64,000 nucleotides of DNA from Mesorhizobium sp. Root554 (GCF_001427025.1 NZ_LMGA01000001.1:454348-518347); one strand, 5' to 3'; positions 7,920-18,108 are shown, numbered from the stretch's first letter. A program made the numbers and translations. Notes: a model not told the origin generated them from the sequence alone.

Positions 7920-10145
7920 ATGATGCGGCAGTATGAGCTTGTCGAGCGCGTCCAGCGCTACAAGCCAGACGTAAACGAGGCATTGCTCAACAAGGCCTAC
8001 GTCTATGCCATGCAGAAGCACGGTCATCAGAAGCGGGCCTCCGGCGATCCCTATTTCTCGCATCCGCTCGAAGTCGCAGCCATCCTCACCGATATGCATA
8101 TGGATGAGGCAACGATCGCCGTCGCACTTCTGCACGATACGATCGAGGACACGACCGCCACCCGGGCCGAAATCGATGAATTGTTCGGTCCCGAGATGGG
8201 CAAGCTCGTCGAGGGACTTACCAAGCTCAAGAAACTCGATCTCGTTTCCAAGAAGGCCGAGCAGGCGGAGAACCTGCGCAAGCTGCTGCTGGCCATTTCC
8301 GAGGATGTGCGGGTCCTGCTCGTCAAGCTTGCCGACCGGCTGCACAACATGCGCACGCTCGACCATATGCCGGAGGCCAAGCGCCTGCGCATCGCCGAGG
8401 AGACGATGGAGATCTACGCGCCGCTGGCCGGGCGCATGGGCATGCAGGGCATGCGCGAGGAGCTGGAGGAAATCGCCTTCCGGTACATCAATCCGGAAGC
8501 CTATCGCGCGGTGACGGCTAGGCTGGCGGAGATTTTCGAGCGCAACAAGGGCGTGCTGCAGGAGATCGAGAAGGCGCTGTCAGCCCTGTTCGAAAAATAT
8601 CAGATCAAGGCGAGCGTGAAGAGCCGGCAGAAGAAGCCATGGTCGGTCTTCCGCAAGATGGAAACCAAGGCGCTGTCGTTCGAGCAGTTGTCGGATATTT
8701 TCGGCTTCCGCGTCGTCGTCGATACGGTCGAGGATTGTTACCGGGCGCTGGGCGCCATCCACACCAGCTGGTCGATGGTCCCCGGCCGGTTCAAGGACTA
8801 CATCTCCACGCCCAAGCAGAACGACTACCGTTCCATCCACACCACCATTGTCGGCCCTTCGCGCCAGCGCGTCGAACTGCAGATACGCACGCTCGAAATG
8901 AACAAGATCGCCGAGTACGGCGTCGCCGCGCATTCGATCTACAAGGATACGGGCGGCAAGGCCAATGGCGCCGCCAACACCATCTCCAAGGATACGAACG
9001 CCTATGCCTGGCTGCGCCGCACCATCGAGCAGCTTGCCGAGGGTGACAATCCGGAGGACTTCCTCGAAAACACCAAGTTGGAACTGTTCCAGGACCAGGT
9101 CTTCTGCTTCACGCCGAAGGGCATGCTGATCGCCTTGCCGCGCGGGGCGACGCCGATCGATTTCGCTTATGCGGTTCACACCGATGTCGGCGACACCTGC
9201 GTGGGCGCCAAGGTCAATGGCCGCATCATGCCGCTGATGACGGAACTGAAGAATGGCGACGAGGTCGAGATCATCCGCTCCAAGGCGCAAATTCCGCCAG
9301 CGGCGTGGGAGTCGGTCGTCGTCACCGGCAAGGCGCGGTCGGCGATCCGCCGGGCCACCAAGAACGCCATACGCAAGCAGTATTCCGGGCTCGGTATTCG
9401 CATTCTGGAGCGCGCCTTCGAGCGCAATGGCAAGTCCTTCGCCAAGGAAAGCCTGAAGCCCGTCCTTCATCGTCTGGCCCGCAAGGACATCGAGGATGTG
9501 CTGGCGTCGGTCGGTCGGGGTGAGCTTGCCTCCTCCGACGTCCTCAAGGCGGTGTTCCCCGACTACAAGGACGAGCGGGTCACCACGCAGCAGGTCAAGC
9601 CGCGCGAGGAAGGCTGGTCGCGCATCCGCAACGCAGCCGGCATGCTGTTCAAGATGCCAGGACGCGCGGCGCGCCGGGAAAGCCAGCCGAAGGACGATGC
9701 GGTGCCGATCCGTGGCGTTCGCGGCGACCTGCCGGTGCGGTTTGCGCCCGAGGGCGCCGTGCCGGGGGACCGCATCGTCGGCATCGTCCAGCCTGGCTCC
9801 GGCATCACCATCTACCCGATCCAGTCGCCGTCCCTGACCGCCTTCGACGACCAGCCCGAACGCTGGATCGATGTGCGCTGGGACATCGACGAAAACAACA
9901 AGGAGCGGTTCCCCGCCCGCGTTTCGGTCACCGCCATTAACGCACCGGGCTCACTTGCGGAGATCACGCAGGTTGTCGCTTCGAACGACGCCAACATTCA
10001 TACGCTTTCGATGGTCCGCACCGCACCCGATTTCACCGAGATGCTGCTTGATCTCGAAGTCTGGGATTTGAAGCACCTCAATCGGCTGCTGTCGCAGCTC
10101 AAGGAGAACTCCAGCGTCAGCGACGCCCGCCGCGTCAATGGCTGA
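7920..10145 (+). CDS. rsh: Bifunctional (p)ppGpp synthetase/hydrolase (Rsh)
   Basis: A 741-residue long RelA/SpoT homologue. The N-terminal HD hydrolase domain has HP at the first helix and HDTIEDT. The synthetase domain contains FGFRVVV, then RFKDYISTPKQNDYRSIHT. The RxKD signature (rather than the ExDD of RelA) marks the bifunctional type. A TGS domain (residues about 395-455) and a C-terminal ACT domain follow. It makes and degrades (p)ppGpp and is usually the only long Rsh in alphaproteobacteria. Two consecutive ATGs occur at the start (7920, 7923) behind GAGAA. Confidence 0.95.
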   Translation: MMRQYELVERVQRYKPDVNEALLNKAYVYAMQKHGHQKRASGDPYFSHPLEVAAILTDMHMDEATIAVALLHDTIEDTTATRAEIDELFGPEMGKLVEGLTKLKKLDLVSKKAEQAENLRKLLLAISEDVRVLLVKLADRLHNMRTLDHMPEAKRLRIAEETMEIYAPLAGRMGMQGMREELEEIAFRYINPEAYRAVTARLAEIFERNKGVLQEIEKALSALFEKYQIKASVKSRQKKPWSVFRKMETKALSFEQLSDIFGFRVVVDTVEDCYRALGAIHTSWSMVPGRFKDYISTPKQNDYRSIHTTIVGPSRQRVELQIRTLEMNKIAEYGVAAHSIYKDTGGKANGAANTISKDTNAYAWLRRTIEQLAEGDNPEDFLENTKLELFQDQVFCFTPKGMLIALPRGATPIDFAYAVHTDVGDTCVGAKVNGRIMPLMTELKNGDEVEIIRSKAQIPPAAWESVVVTGKARSAIRRATKNAIRKQYSGLGIRILERAFERNGKSFAKESLKPVLHRLARKDIEDVLASVGRGELASSDVLKAVFPDYKDERVTTQQVKPREEGWSRIRNAAGMLFKMPGRAARRESQPKDDAVPIRGVRGDLPVRFAPEGAVPGDRIVGIVQPGSGITIYPIQSPSLTAFDDQPERWIDVRWDIDENNKERFPARVSVTAINAPGSLAEITQVVASNDANIHTLSMVRTAPDFTEMLLDLEVWDLKHLNRLLSQLKENSSVSDARRVNG

Positions 10146-10239
10146 TTGGACTTTGTGAATGCTGTTGCTGCTTGAACCTGATTGCGCTTGAGCGCTGGCG
10201 GGTCCATATGAGGTCGGTCTTAAGGCACTGCTGATTGAA

Positions 10240-10836
10240 ATGCTGTTCAAACGCCGGAAAACAGAAACGCTTGGTGAACGATTGCGCGTGTGGCTTTGGC
10301 CCCGCCGGTCGTTCTCGCGCTCACTGCGCTATTTCTCCAAGCGTGTGCTGAGGCTCAACGCCACGCCTCACGCGGTTGCAGCGGGCGTCGCGGCAGGCGT
10401 CTTCGCGTCATTCTTCCCGCTCGGCTTTCATTTCATCATCGCCGTCGTGGTCGCCTGGCTTTTCGCCGGCAATCTGGTCGCGGCGGCTATCGGCACGGCG
10501 CTCGGCAATCCGCTCACCTTTCCTATCCTGTGGGGCGCCTCCTATGAGACCGGCAAGCTGATCCTGCATCATCACATGCCGCCGCATGGCCCGCCCGCCG
10601 ATCTCGGCGACCTGATGCACCATCTCTCCTTTGCGCAATTGTGGGGGCCGGTGCTGAAGCCGATCACCATCGGCGCTTTGCCGCTGGGTCTGGTGTTCGG
10701 CCTGCTCTTCTACGGACTCACCCGTTGGGGCATGGGCGTTTTCCGCGAACAGCGCCGCAAGCGTCTGGCCGCCAGGGCGGCACGCAACCATGCGTCCGTC
10801 CCTCCCCACGGCAGCATTGGCTCCACTGCTCGATGA
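10240..10836 (+). CDS. DUF2062 inner-membrane protein
   Basis: A 198-residue protein with a basic N-terminus and at least three hydrophobic segments. The DUF2062 core is visible as [19 protein letters not shown] and [13 protein letters not shown]. The function of this family is not established. The stop codon overlaps the acpS start (ATGA), so translation of the two is probably coupled. It heads the acpS-lepB-rnc-era operon. Confidence 0.82.
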   Translation: MLFKRRKTETLGERLRVWLWPRRSFSRSLRYFSKRVLRLNATPHAVAAGVAAGVFASFFPLGFHFIIAVVVAWLFAGNLVAAAIGTALGNPLTFPILWGASYETGKLILHHHMPPHGPPADLGDLMHHLSFAQLWGPVLKPITIGALPLGLVFGLLFYGLTRWGMGVFREQRRKRLAARAARNHASVPPHGSIGSTAR

Positions 10837-11243
10837 TCATCGGCATCGGCAGCGACCTGATCGATATCCGTCGCATCGAAAAGTCACTGGAAGCCCATGG
10901 CGAGCGCTTTATCCGGCGCATCTACACCGATATCGAACGCCAGCGTTCCGAAAGCCGCCGTGGCCGTGCGGCCTCATACGCCAAGCGCTTCGCTGCCAAG
11001 GAAGCGTGTTCCAAGGCCCTGGGTTCCGGCATCGCCTATGGGGTCTACTGGCGCGACATGGGCGTGGTCAATTTGCCGGACGGCAAACCCACCATGGAAT
11101 TGACTGGCGGCGCGGCTGCGCGGCTGGCCGGTATGATCCCGCATGGCCACCGACCTGTCATCCACCTGACCATCACCGACGATTTCCCGCTCGCTCAGGC
11201 GTTCGTGATCATCGAGGCGCTGCCGGTCTCACAAGCGCCATAG
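10833..11243 (+). CDS. acpS: Holo-[acyl-carrier-protein] synthase
   Basis: A 136-residue AcpS-type phosphopantetheinyl transferase. The magnesium-binding motifs [13 protein letters not shown] (Asp8) and [14 protein letters not shown] are intact. It moves 4'-phosphopantetheine from CoA to a serine of apo-ACP, activating fatty-acid synthesis. The start at 10833 overlaps the DUF2062 stop by four bases, which fixes the start. The order acpS-lepB-rnc-era is conserved in rhizobia. Confidence 0.95.
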   Translation: MIIGIGSDLIDIRRIEKSLEAHGERFIRRIYTDIERQRSESRRGRAASYAKRFAAKEACSKALGSGIAYGVYWRDMGVVNLPDGKPTMELTGGAAARLAGMIPHGHRPVIHLTITDDFPLAQAFVIIEALPVSQAP

Positions 11244-11271
11244 TAATGGGCCTTTGCACGTCTTATTGGCG

Positions 11272-11299
11272 TTGCCCCCTTGGCGCTGAAACCTTATAG
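11272..11299 (+). promoter_or_regulatory. Possible internal promoter ahead of lepB
   Basis: TTGCCC (11272-11277) and TTATAG (11294-11299) are separated by 16 bp, in the 79-bp acpS-lepB gap. Weak match; read by eye only. Confidence 0.3.
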
Positions 11300-11322
11300 A
11301 ACCATCGATAAACGAGGACGAC

Positions 11323-12072
11323 ATGAGCGTGGCTGACAAATCCGACAAGAAGTCCGGCGGGCTTGGCGAAACCGTCAGCGTCATCGTTCAGGCGCTGCTT
11401 CTTGCGCTGGTCATCCGCACGCTTTTCTTCCAGCCGTTCTCCATCCCGTCGGGTTCTATGCGTCCGACCCTGCTTGAGGGCGACTATTTGTTCGTCACCA
11501 AATGGGCTTATGGCTACTCGCGCTATTCGCTGCCGTTCGGCCCCAATCTATTTTCCGGCCGCATCTGGGGTTCCGATCCCAAGCGCGGCGATGTCGCGGT
11601 ATTCAAGTTCCCGCCGAATCCTTCGCTGGATTACATCAAACGCGTGGTCGGACTGCCGGGCGATCATATCCAGATGAAGCAGGGCCAGCTCTTCATCAAC
11701 GGCACGGGCGTGCCGCGCGAGAAGGTCGGCCAGATCGATGACCGCGACATCACCGAGGTCAACGGACCGGTCGATGTCTACAAGGAAACGCTTCCCAACG
11801 GCGTCAGCTACAACACCCTCGACCTGTCGCCGAATACCATAGGCGACGACACCAAGGAGTTCGTCGTGCCGGAAGGCCATTACTTCATGATGGGCGACAA
11901 CCGCGACAACTCCAGCGACAGCCGCTTCAGCGTCGGTTATGTGCCGGCTGAGAACCTCGTCGGCCGCGCCAACATGATCTTCTTCTCCATTGGCGGCGGC
12001 TCGAGCCCGCTCGAGATATGGAACTGGCCGTCCTACATGCGCGCCTCGCGCCTGTTCCATTTCGTCAATTAA
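11323..12072 (+). CDS. lepB: Signal peptidase I
   Basis: A 249-residue S26 serine protease with one N-terminal membrane segment (VIVQALLLALVIRTLFF). The catalytic serine is S45 in PSGSMRPTL and the general-base lysine is K106 in YIKRVVGLPGD. The box GDNRDNSSDSR is also present. It removes signal peptides from exported preproteins on the periplasmic face of the inner membrane. Ribosome site GAGGACGAC precedes the ATG. Two bases separate it from rnc. Confidence 0.96.
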   Translation: MSVADKSDKKSGGLGETVSVIVQALLLALVIRTLFFQPFSIPSGSMRPTLLEGDYLFVTKWAYGYSRYSLPFGPNLFSGRIWGSDPKRGDVAVFKFPPNPSLDYIKRVVGLPGDHIQMKQGQLFINGTGVPREKVGQIDDRDITEVNGPVDVYKETLPNGVSYNTLDLSPNTIGDDTKEFVVPEGHYFMMGDNRDNSSDSRFSVGYVPAENLVGRANMIFFSIGGGSSPLEIWNWPSYMRASRLFHFVN

Positions 12073-12074
12073 GT

Positions 12075-12797
12075 ATGGCGACGAAGCGGCTGACAGCGGA
12101 CGAGCTTGCCGAAGCGCTTCGCGAACGTACAGGTCACAGCTTTCGCGACCCGCAGCGCCTGCAGCGGGCGCTGACACACGCCAGCGCGCGCAGCGCTCAT
12201 GCCGGCGTCGATTACGAGCGTTTCGAGTTCCTCGGCGACCGGGTGCTCGGCCTCGTCGTCGCCGATATGCTGCTGGCGGCATTTCCTGAGGCGCTGGAAG
12301 GCGAGCTGTCGCTGCGCCTCAACGCATTGGTCAACGCCGAGACACTGTCGCGCATCGCCGAGGAGATCGGCTTGCCGGAATTGGTTCGCGCCGGCAGCGA
12401 CGTGCGCAATCTGGCCGAACGCAAGCGGACCAACCTGCGCGCCGATGCGCTGGAATCGCTGATCGCGGTGCTTTATCTCGACGGCGGGCTGGAAGCGGCC
12501 CAATCCTTCATCCACCGTTACTGGCAGCCGCGTTCGCAGGCCATGGGCGTGGCGCGGCGCGACCCCAAGACCGAGTTGCAGGAATGGGCGCATCAGGCAG
12601 CCGGCGCTGTTCCCGACTACCTGGTCGAGGCGAGGGAGGGACCGGATCACGATCCCCTGTTCACCGTCCGCGTGGAGGTCGGTGCGTTTGAGCCTGCGGT
12701 TGGCAGCGGCCGTTCGAAGCGCGAGGCCGAGCAGGCCGCGGCGGCAGCCTTGCTGGTGCGCGAAGGCATATGGACCAGCGAAGGAGCCACCCCATGA
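12075..12797 (+). CDS. rnc: Ribonuclease III
   Basis: A 240-residue double-strand-specific endoribonuclease. The catalytic box ERFEFLGDRVL supplies E51 and D55, and RADALESL supplies D124 and E127, equivalent to E41/D45/D114/E117 of E. coli. A C-terminal dsRNA-binding domain starts near DPKTELQEWAHQ. It matures rRNA and cleaves structured mRNAs. The start at 12075, two bases after lepB, is preferred over an in-frame ATG at 12018 inside lepB. Its stop overlaps the era start. Confidence 0.95.
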   Translation: MATKRLTADELAEALRERTGHSFRDPQRLQRALTHASARSAHAGVDYERFEFLGDRVLGLVVADMLLAAFPEALEGELSLRLNALVNAETLSRIAEEIGLPELVRAGSDVRNLAERKRTNLRADALESLIAVLYLDGGLEAAQSFIHRYWQPRSQAMGVARRDPKTELQEWAHQAAGAVPDYLVEAREGPDHDPLFTVRVEVGAFEPAVGSGRSKREAEQAAAAALLVREGIWTSEGATP

Positions 12798-13705
12798 CCA
12801 TGGCCGAGACGCCCGCGACACATTCGGGCTTCGTCGCCCTGATCGGCGCTCCAAACGCCGGCAAATCGACATTGGTGAACCGGCTTGTCGGCTCCAAGGT
12901 TTCGATCGTCACTCACAAGGTGCAGACGACGCGTGCGCTGGTGCGCGGTATCGCAACGCATGAGAATGCCCAGATCGTCTTTGTCGACACACCCGGTATC
13001 TTCAAGCCGAAGCGTCGGCTCGACACCGCCATGGTCACCACCGCCTGGGGCGGGGCGAAGGATGCCGACATCGTGCTGGTGCTGATCGACGCCGAGCGTG
13101 GCATCAAGGGTGACGCGGATGCCATCCTGGAGCGTTTGAAGGATGTCCGCCAGCCGATGGTGCTGATCCTCAACAAGGTCGACAGGGTCAAGCCCGAGGC
13201 GCTCCTGGCGCTGACGGCGACGGCCAACGAGCGTGTGCCATTCAAACGCACCTTCATGGTCTCCGCGCTGACCGGTTCCGGCTGCAAGGATTTGCTTGAT
13301 TATCTGGCAGAAAGCCTGCCGGCAGGGCCCTGGTATTATCCAGAGGACCAGATTTCCGATCTGCCGATGCGCCAACTCGCAGCCGAGATCACACGCGAAA
13401 AGCTCTATCTCAGGCTGCATCAGGAACTGCCATATTCCTCCCATGTCGAAACAGAAAAGTGGGAGGAGAAGAAGGACGGTTCGGTCCGCATCGAACAGGT
13501 CATCTATGTCGAGCGCGACAGCCAGAAGAAAATCGTGCTTGGCCACAAGGGCGAGACCATTCGCGCCATCGGCGAGTCGTCGCGCAAGGAGATCGGCGCC
13601 ATTCTCGAACAGAAGGTGCATCTCTTCCTGTTCGTGAAGGTGCGCGAGAACTGGGGCGACGATCCCGAGCGCTATCGCGAGATGGGGCTGGAATTTCCTC
13701 ACTGA
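12794..13705 (+). CDS. era: GTPase Era
   Basis: A 303-residue GTPase with a KH domain. G1 is GAPNAGKST, G3 DTPG, G4 NKVD, and the KH loop GHKGETIRAIG is present. It binds the 3' end of 16S rRNA in 30S maturation. Start 12794 overlaps the rnc stop (ATGA) and is preceded by AAGGAG at good distance, so the in-frame ATG at 12770 is not used. Confidence 0.96.
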   Translation: MTMAETPATHSGFVALIGAPNAGKSTLVNRLVGSKVSIVTHKVQTTRALVRGIATHENAQIVFVDTPGIFKPKRRLDTAMVTTAWGGAKDADIVLVLIDAERGIKGDADAILERLKDVRQPMVLILNKVDRVKPEALLALTATANERVPFKRTFMVSALTGSGCKDLLDYLAESLPAGPWYYPEDQISDLPMRQLAAEITREKLYLRLHQELPYSSHVETEKWEEKKDGSVRIEQVIYVERDSQKKIVLGHKGETIRAIGESSRKEIGAILEQKVHLFLFVKVRENWGDDPERYREMGLEFPH

Positions 13706-13726
13706 CGCTCCTGCTGGAGAGGCACC

Positions 13727-14143
13727 ATGGTTTCCATGACGGTCGAGCTTCGAAACCTTGAAGGAACCGAGGCTGCCGTCGGCTGGGCTGGCGCCCACAC
13801 GGTCGTCATTGATCGGCCCGTAGGGAAGGCCGGCGGCAAAGGCTTGGGCTTCAACGGCGGCCAGATGCTGGCGCTGGCGATCGGCGGCTGCTTCTGCAAC
13901 GATCTGCGTTACGTCGCACACGGTATGGGTGTAGCGCTCGGCCGCATTGCCGTCAGCGTCACGCTGGAACTCGACGGCGAGCCGCTGCTGGCGACATCAG
14001 CGACAATGACGGTCTCGTGCGAAACGCTGGACGGCTCTGATCCGCAAATGCTGATCGAAAGAGCCAAAGCCGACAGTACGGTGTCCAATTCACTGGCCAG
14101 AGGCTTTCCGGTGACTGTCGCGACGGCTGCAAACCGCCCGTAG
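13727..14143 (+). CDS. OsmC-like peroxide reductase family protein
   Basis: A 138-residue OsmC/Ohr-fold protein. The first redox cysteine region is GGCFCNDL (C55 and C57) and the second is MTVSC (C98). The usual role is thiol-dependent reduction of organic peroxides, but the extra CxC and missing flanking consensus make the substrate uncertain. A clear GGAGAGG ribosome site precedes the ATG. It lies between era and recO, which are usually adjacent in rhizobia. Confidence 0.8.
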   Translation: MVSMTVELRNLEGTEAAVGWAGAHTVVIDRPVGKAGGKGLGFNGGQMLALAIGGCFCNDLRYVAHGMGVALGRIAVSVTLELDGEPLLATSATMTVSCETLDGSDPQMLIERAKADSTVSNSLARGFPVTVATAANRP

Positions 14144-14442
14144 GTGGATTGGGCCCTGGCTGGAGCGCTGTTAGCGGCTCACAGTTTCTGCCCCGGGTCC
14201 GCCTGCATGAAGCGGCGAGCCAGCCCAGCCCCGGCGCCTCGAACCACCAGTAGAACCGGCCCGTGGTCAGGAGGACCGCCAGCCTGCCGAAGCCGATGGC
14301 GAGAAAGATGAACCGACGGCGTCCATCGCGCCGAGCACCGTGACCCGCCGGTTTCAAGTCCGTTTGTACGGTCCGGCAAATCGTGGCGGGAGCGTTTGCG
14401 AACTCCTTGATTTCGCCACTGAACCCGTCAAAGCTTTCACGC
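14144..14442. other. 299-bp gap between the OsmC-like gene and recO
   Basis: No gene is supported here. A minus-strand frame through this stretch (13959-14570) gives low-complexity Arg/Pro-rich sequence without a ribosome site. No strong terminator or repeat was seen. Confidence 0.5.
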
Positions 14443-15204
14443 ATGGAATGGCGTGACGAGGGAATCATCCTGGGCACCCGAAAGCATGGCGAGACGAGCG
14501 CCATTCTGGAGGTGATGACGCGTGCCCACGGCCGCCATCTCGGCCTTGTGCGCGGCGGCCGGTCGCGCAAATTGCAGCCCGTGCTTCAGCCCGGAAACCG
14601 CGTCGATCTTCTGTGGCGCGCGCGGCTCGATGAGCACCTTGGCGTGTTCCAGGCTGAGGCGCTGGAGATGAATGCCGCGCGTTTGATGGACAGCGCCGTC
14701 GCGGTCTACGGCCTGCAGGTGCTGGCAGCGCATCTGCGCCTGCTGCCGGAGCGCGATTCCCACGCGGCGCTCTACGAAACGCTGACGATCATGATGCCGC
14801 ATCTCGATGACGGCGATGCCGCGGGCGAACTCGTGGCCCGTTTCGAACTGCTCATTCTGGACGAACTGGGGTTCGGGCTCGATCTTTCCCACTGCGCCGC
14901 GACTGGCGCTCGCACTGATCTTGCCTATGTCTCGCCGAAGTCGGGCAGGGCGGTATCGCGCGCGGCAGGCCAGCCCTGGCATGACAAGATGTTGGTCTTG
15001 CCGGCATTTTTACAGCGGGGTTCGGGCTTGCGCGCCGACGTGGTGGGGATAGACGACGCGTTCAGGCTGACTGGTTTTTTCTTCGCTCGCCATGTCTACG
15101 AGCCGCGCGGTATCAATGAACCGGATGCGCGGAACGGCTTTCTTGCCGCGTTGCGCAAGCACCATGCCGCCCAGCGGTTGCTGGCCGGGGACACTGCCGC
15201 ATGA
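14443..15204 (+). CDS. recO: DNA repair protein RecO
   Basis: A 253-residue RecO. It starts [20 protein letters not shown], the usual N-terminal OB-fold start, followed by [11 protein letters not shown]. It loads RecA on SSB-coated single-stranded DNA together with RecR. The start at 14443 is set by homology of the first strand; an in-frame ATG 60 bases upstream would add unrelated residues. The RecO zinc-finger cysteines of some bacteria are absent. Confidence 0.9.
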   Translation: MEWRDEGIILGTRKHGETSAILEVMTRAHGRHLGLVRGGRSRKLQPVLQPGNRVDLLWRARLDEHLGVFQAEALEMNAARLMDSAVAVYGLQVLAAHLRLLPERDSHAALYETLTIMMPHLDDGDAAGELVARFELLILDELGFGLDLSHCAATGARTDLAYVSPKSGRAVSRAAGQPWHDKMLVLPAFLQRGSGLRADVVGIDDAFRLTGFFFARHVYEPRGINEPDARNGFLAALRKHHAAQRLLAGDTAA

Positions 15205-15251
15205 GCGGAAGAACAGTCCAATGAAGACTGGTCTGGTTTGAGGGAGCCGCC

Positions 15252-17972
15252 ATGTTTGAAAGTCTGATCGGCCTGGCCGTCATCGTCGCGCTGCTTTTCA
15301 TGGCGGTACGCCAGCAGAAGCGGCTCAATCTGGTCGAGCGAGAACTCGGCGCGCTCCGCAACATGGTGCTTGCGGGCGTCGCGCTGCCAAAAGCCATGGC
15401 GGCTGAGAACCAGATGACGCGGCAAGCGGAGACACCTTCGCCGGAGGCCGAAGTACCAGATGCGGAGGTATCGCAGCCTGCCGCGACCTCCGCGGACGAG
15501 GAAACGGTATCCGGACCCTGGGCGGTGGCTGCCGGATCCCATAAGACAGAGCCGGATGAAACGCCGCCCGCCCAGCCCGCTCGCCCCACGGGCCGGCCTG
15601 ACATCGAGACCGCGCTCGGCACCCGCTGGGCGGTCTGGGTTGGCGGCATCGCGCTGGCCCTCGGCGGCCTGTTCCTCGTCAAATACACCATCGAGGCCGG
15701 CATTTTCGGCCCGGGCGTCCGGCTCACGCTGGCGGGCCTGTTCGGCCTGCTGCTCGCCGGGGTCGGCGAGTTCATCCGCCGCACCGGCTTCAAGGTTCCG
15801 GTTCAGGGCGTTGCTGGCGCGTACATTCCCGCGATCCTGACCGCCGCCGGCGCGTTTACCCTGTTCGGGGCGGTCTATGCCGCGCATGGCGTCTACGGTT
15901 TTGTAGGCCCGACGGCGGCCTTTGCGCTGCTGGGCCTGATCGGCATCGCAACGCTGGCCGCGGCGCTTGTGCATGGACAGGCGCTCGCCGGGATAGGTCT
16001 GTTGGGTTCGCTGGCGACGCCTATGCTGGTTTCGTCGCAATCGCCCAATGCATGGGCGCTGTTCGGCTACATCGCCATCGTCCTCGCGGCGACGGGAGCA
16101 GTCGCGCGCATCCGGTCCTGGAATTTCCTGATGGCGGCGGCATTCGTCGGCAGCGGTCTGTGGATGCTTGCTTACCTGATGCAGGCGCCGCTTCCGGACT
16201 TCACGGTGATCGTGTTCATCGCCGCCGTGACGTTGGTGGTGCTGGCGTTCGTCTGGCTCGGACGGCATGATTTTGGCTCGCAGCCGGTCGGCGCCTTCGA
16301 TGTCCCTTCCGTGGCGGTCGCGGTCTTCATTGCTCTGTCGGCGTTGGCGCTTTTCATCTACCCGCCTTTCGCCGCTACCGGTGGCGTTCTATCGGGCGTT
16401 GTTCTGATCGTGGCGATGCTTGCCGTGGCGTTCTACCGTCCGATGGCGATGCCACTCCTCTATGGCGCCGGTATTGCTGCGACGCTGGCGTTCCTGCACA
16501 TTCTTCCAGTCGTTTCGGTGTCGCTGGGACTCTCCGGCGGATATCTTGAAATGGGCGGCGTGGCGACCGTCGGTTCCGACCCGGCGATGAAGTATGCAGG
16601 CTTGGTTCTCGGCCTGGTCTTTGTCGCCGCCGGCTTCTGGACGGCTCGCCGCGACATAGCCCGGCCTCTCGCTTCCGTCTCCTGGACCGGCTGGGGCGTG
16701 GCGGTTCCACTGGTCATCCTGACAACGCTCTGGATCGCGTTCGGCAATATCGACCGGGATTTCTTCTATGCCGCCATCGCCTTGCTGCTGACGGCGGTCT
16801 TTGTGGCGGGAGCCGAATGGATCGCCCGTGCCGAACAGCCGCCGCTCTCGGGCGGCCTTGCGGTTTCCGCTGCGTTGGCGGGAGCGGGACTGACCAGTCT
16901 CCTGTTCATCCACATGGCATTCGGTTCCGGACTGACGACTGTCTTTGCCGGGTTGCTTGCCGTCGTTCCTGCGCTCGCGACGCGCTGGCGCTCCTATCCG
17001 GTGCTTGGATGGCTGTCGGTCGGCTCCCTCATCGCGACGATCTGCCGTGTCGCGTTCGATCCGACCATCGTCGGCGCGGCATTCCTGTCGACGACGCCGG
17101 TGTTCAACTGGCTGCTCGCCGGCTACGGCATTCCCGCGCTGGCCTTCGGTTTCTCGGCCTGGCAGCTTGCCCGGACGACCGGCGGCCGGCCCCGCCTGGC
17201 CATGGAAGCGGGCGCTGCGCTGTTTGCGTTGCTCATCGTGGCCATGCTGGTGCGCCATGCCATGCATGGCGGCGTCATCGACGATGGCGCGCTGACGCTG
17301 GCCGAACAGGCAATCTATACGCTGATTGCTCTGGGTGCGGGCGGCATCCTCATCGCCATCGACATGCGGTCGCCGAGTTCCGTGATGCGCTACGGTTCAT
17401 TGGTAGTAGGCGTGATGTCCGTTGCCAGCATCGTGATCCAGCATTTTTTCTGGCTCAACCCGCTGTTCACAGATGAAGCGACGGGCAGCATCCCGGCGTT
17501 CAATCTCCTGTTCCTGGCCTATCTGCTGCCGGCGGTCGCTGCGGGCGGATTGGCGTTCTATGCGCGCGGCAAGCGCCCCAAATGGTACTCGGCCATGCTG
17601 GCGCTGGTCGCGTCGCTGCTGGCCTTTGCCTACGCGACACTGTCCGTGCGCCGTGTCTTCAAAGGCGAGTTCATCGGCCTGTGGAGCGGCATGGAACCGC
17701 TGGAAACCTATTCTTATTCGGCGTTGTGGCTGGTGCTCGGCGTCGCGCTGCTGACGCTTGGCGTGTGGCTGGGTTCGCAGGTGCTGCGCATCGCTTCCGC
17801 GGCGCTGATTTCGATCGCGGTGCTGAAGGTCTTCCTTTTCGACATGTCGGAGCTGGAAGGTGTTCTGCGCGCGCTGTCCTTCATCGGCCTCGGCGTCGTG
17901 CTGATCGGCATCGGCCTGTTCTACCAGCGGCTGCTGACCCGCAGTGCAAGGGAACGCCCGCAGCCCGGATAA
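15252..17972 (+). CDS. DUF2339 large polytopic membrane protein
   Basis: A 906-residue protein. The N-terminal membrane anchor (residues 1-19) is followed by a short coiled segment (RQQKRLNLVERELGALRN) and a Pro/Glu-rich linker to about residue 115. More than twenty hydrophobic segments then run to the C-terminus. The stretch LGTRWAVWVGGIALALGG opens the DUF2339 core. Function is unknown; an envelope role is suggested only by topology. Ribosome site GAGGGAG. It is transcribed just ahead of the ECF sigma promoter. Confidence 0.85.
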   Translation: MFESLIGLAVIVALLFMAVRQQKRLNLVERELGALRNMVLAGVALPKAMAAENQMTRQAETPSPEAEVPDAEVSQPAATSADEETVSGPWAVAAGSHKTEPDETPPAQPARPTGRPDIETALGTRWAVWVGGIALALGGLFLVKYTIEAGIFGPGVRLTLAGLFGLLLAGVGEFIRRTGFKVPVQGVAGAYIPAILTAAGAFTLFGAVYAAHGVYGFVGPTAAFALLGLIGIATLAAALVHGQALAGIGLLGSLATPMLVSSQSPNAWALFGYIAIVLAATGAVARIRSWNFLMAAAFVGSGLWMLAYLMQAPLPDFTVIVFIAAVTLVVLAFVWLGRHDFGSQPVGAFDVPSVAVAVFIALSALALFIYPPFAATGGVLSGVVLIVAMLAVAFYRPMAMPLLYGAGIAATLAFLHILPVVSVSLGLSGGYLEMGGVATVGSDPAMKYAGLVLGLVFVAAGFWTARRDIARPLASVSWTGWGVAVPLVILTTLWIAFGNIDRDFFYAAIALLLTAVFVAGAEWIARAEQPPLSGGLAVSAALAGAGLTSLLFIHMAFGSGLTTVFAGLLAVVPALATRWRSYPVLGWLSVGSLIATICRVAFDPTIVGAAFLSTTPVFNWLLAGYGIPALAFGFSAWQLARTTGGRPRLAMEAGAALFALLIVAMLVRHAMHGGVIDDGALTLAEQAIYTLIALGAGGILIAIDMRSPSSVMRYGSLVVGVMSVASIVIQHFFWLNPLFTDEATGSIPAFNLLFLAYLLPAVAAGGLAFYARGKRPKWYSAMLALVASLLAFAYATLSVRRVFKGEFIGLWSGMEPLETYSYSALWLVLGVALLTLGVWLGSQVLRIASAALISIAVLKVFLFDMSELEGVLRALSFIGLGVVLIGIGLFYQRLLTRSARERPQPG

Positions 17973-17983
17973 TGTGAGCTGGC

Positions 17984-18013
17984 GGGAATAAAAGCGTCGC
18001 GCACATCGTTGTC
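17984..18013 (+). promoter_or_regulatory. Putative ECF-type (autoregulated) promoter
   Basis: GGGAAT at 17984-17989 and CGTT at 18007-18010 are 17 bp apart, the spacing of ECF sigma promoters with GGAA-type -35 and CGT-type -10 elements. It sits 12 bp after the DUF2339 stop and about 100 bp before the ECF sigma gene, suggesting self-activation. Assignment by eye. Confidence 0.5.
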
Positions 18014-18108
18014 TTTTCGGCTGGGTCGATTCCGCGATCTGCTTGCGCAGGCGGGGCGGGCCGGGTTCAATCGACATTCGGCCAGGCACGGCATCGAACC
18101 GGCGGGCA

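Noticed and set aside
13959..14570. 203-codon minus-strand frame over the OsmC-recO gap
   Set aside because: Overlaps two real genes, no ribosome site, low-complexity sequence.
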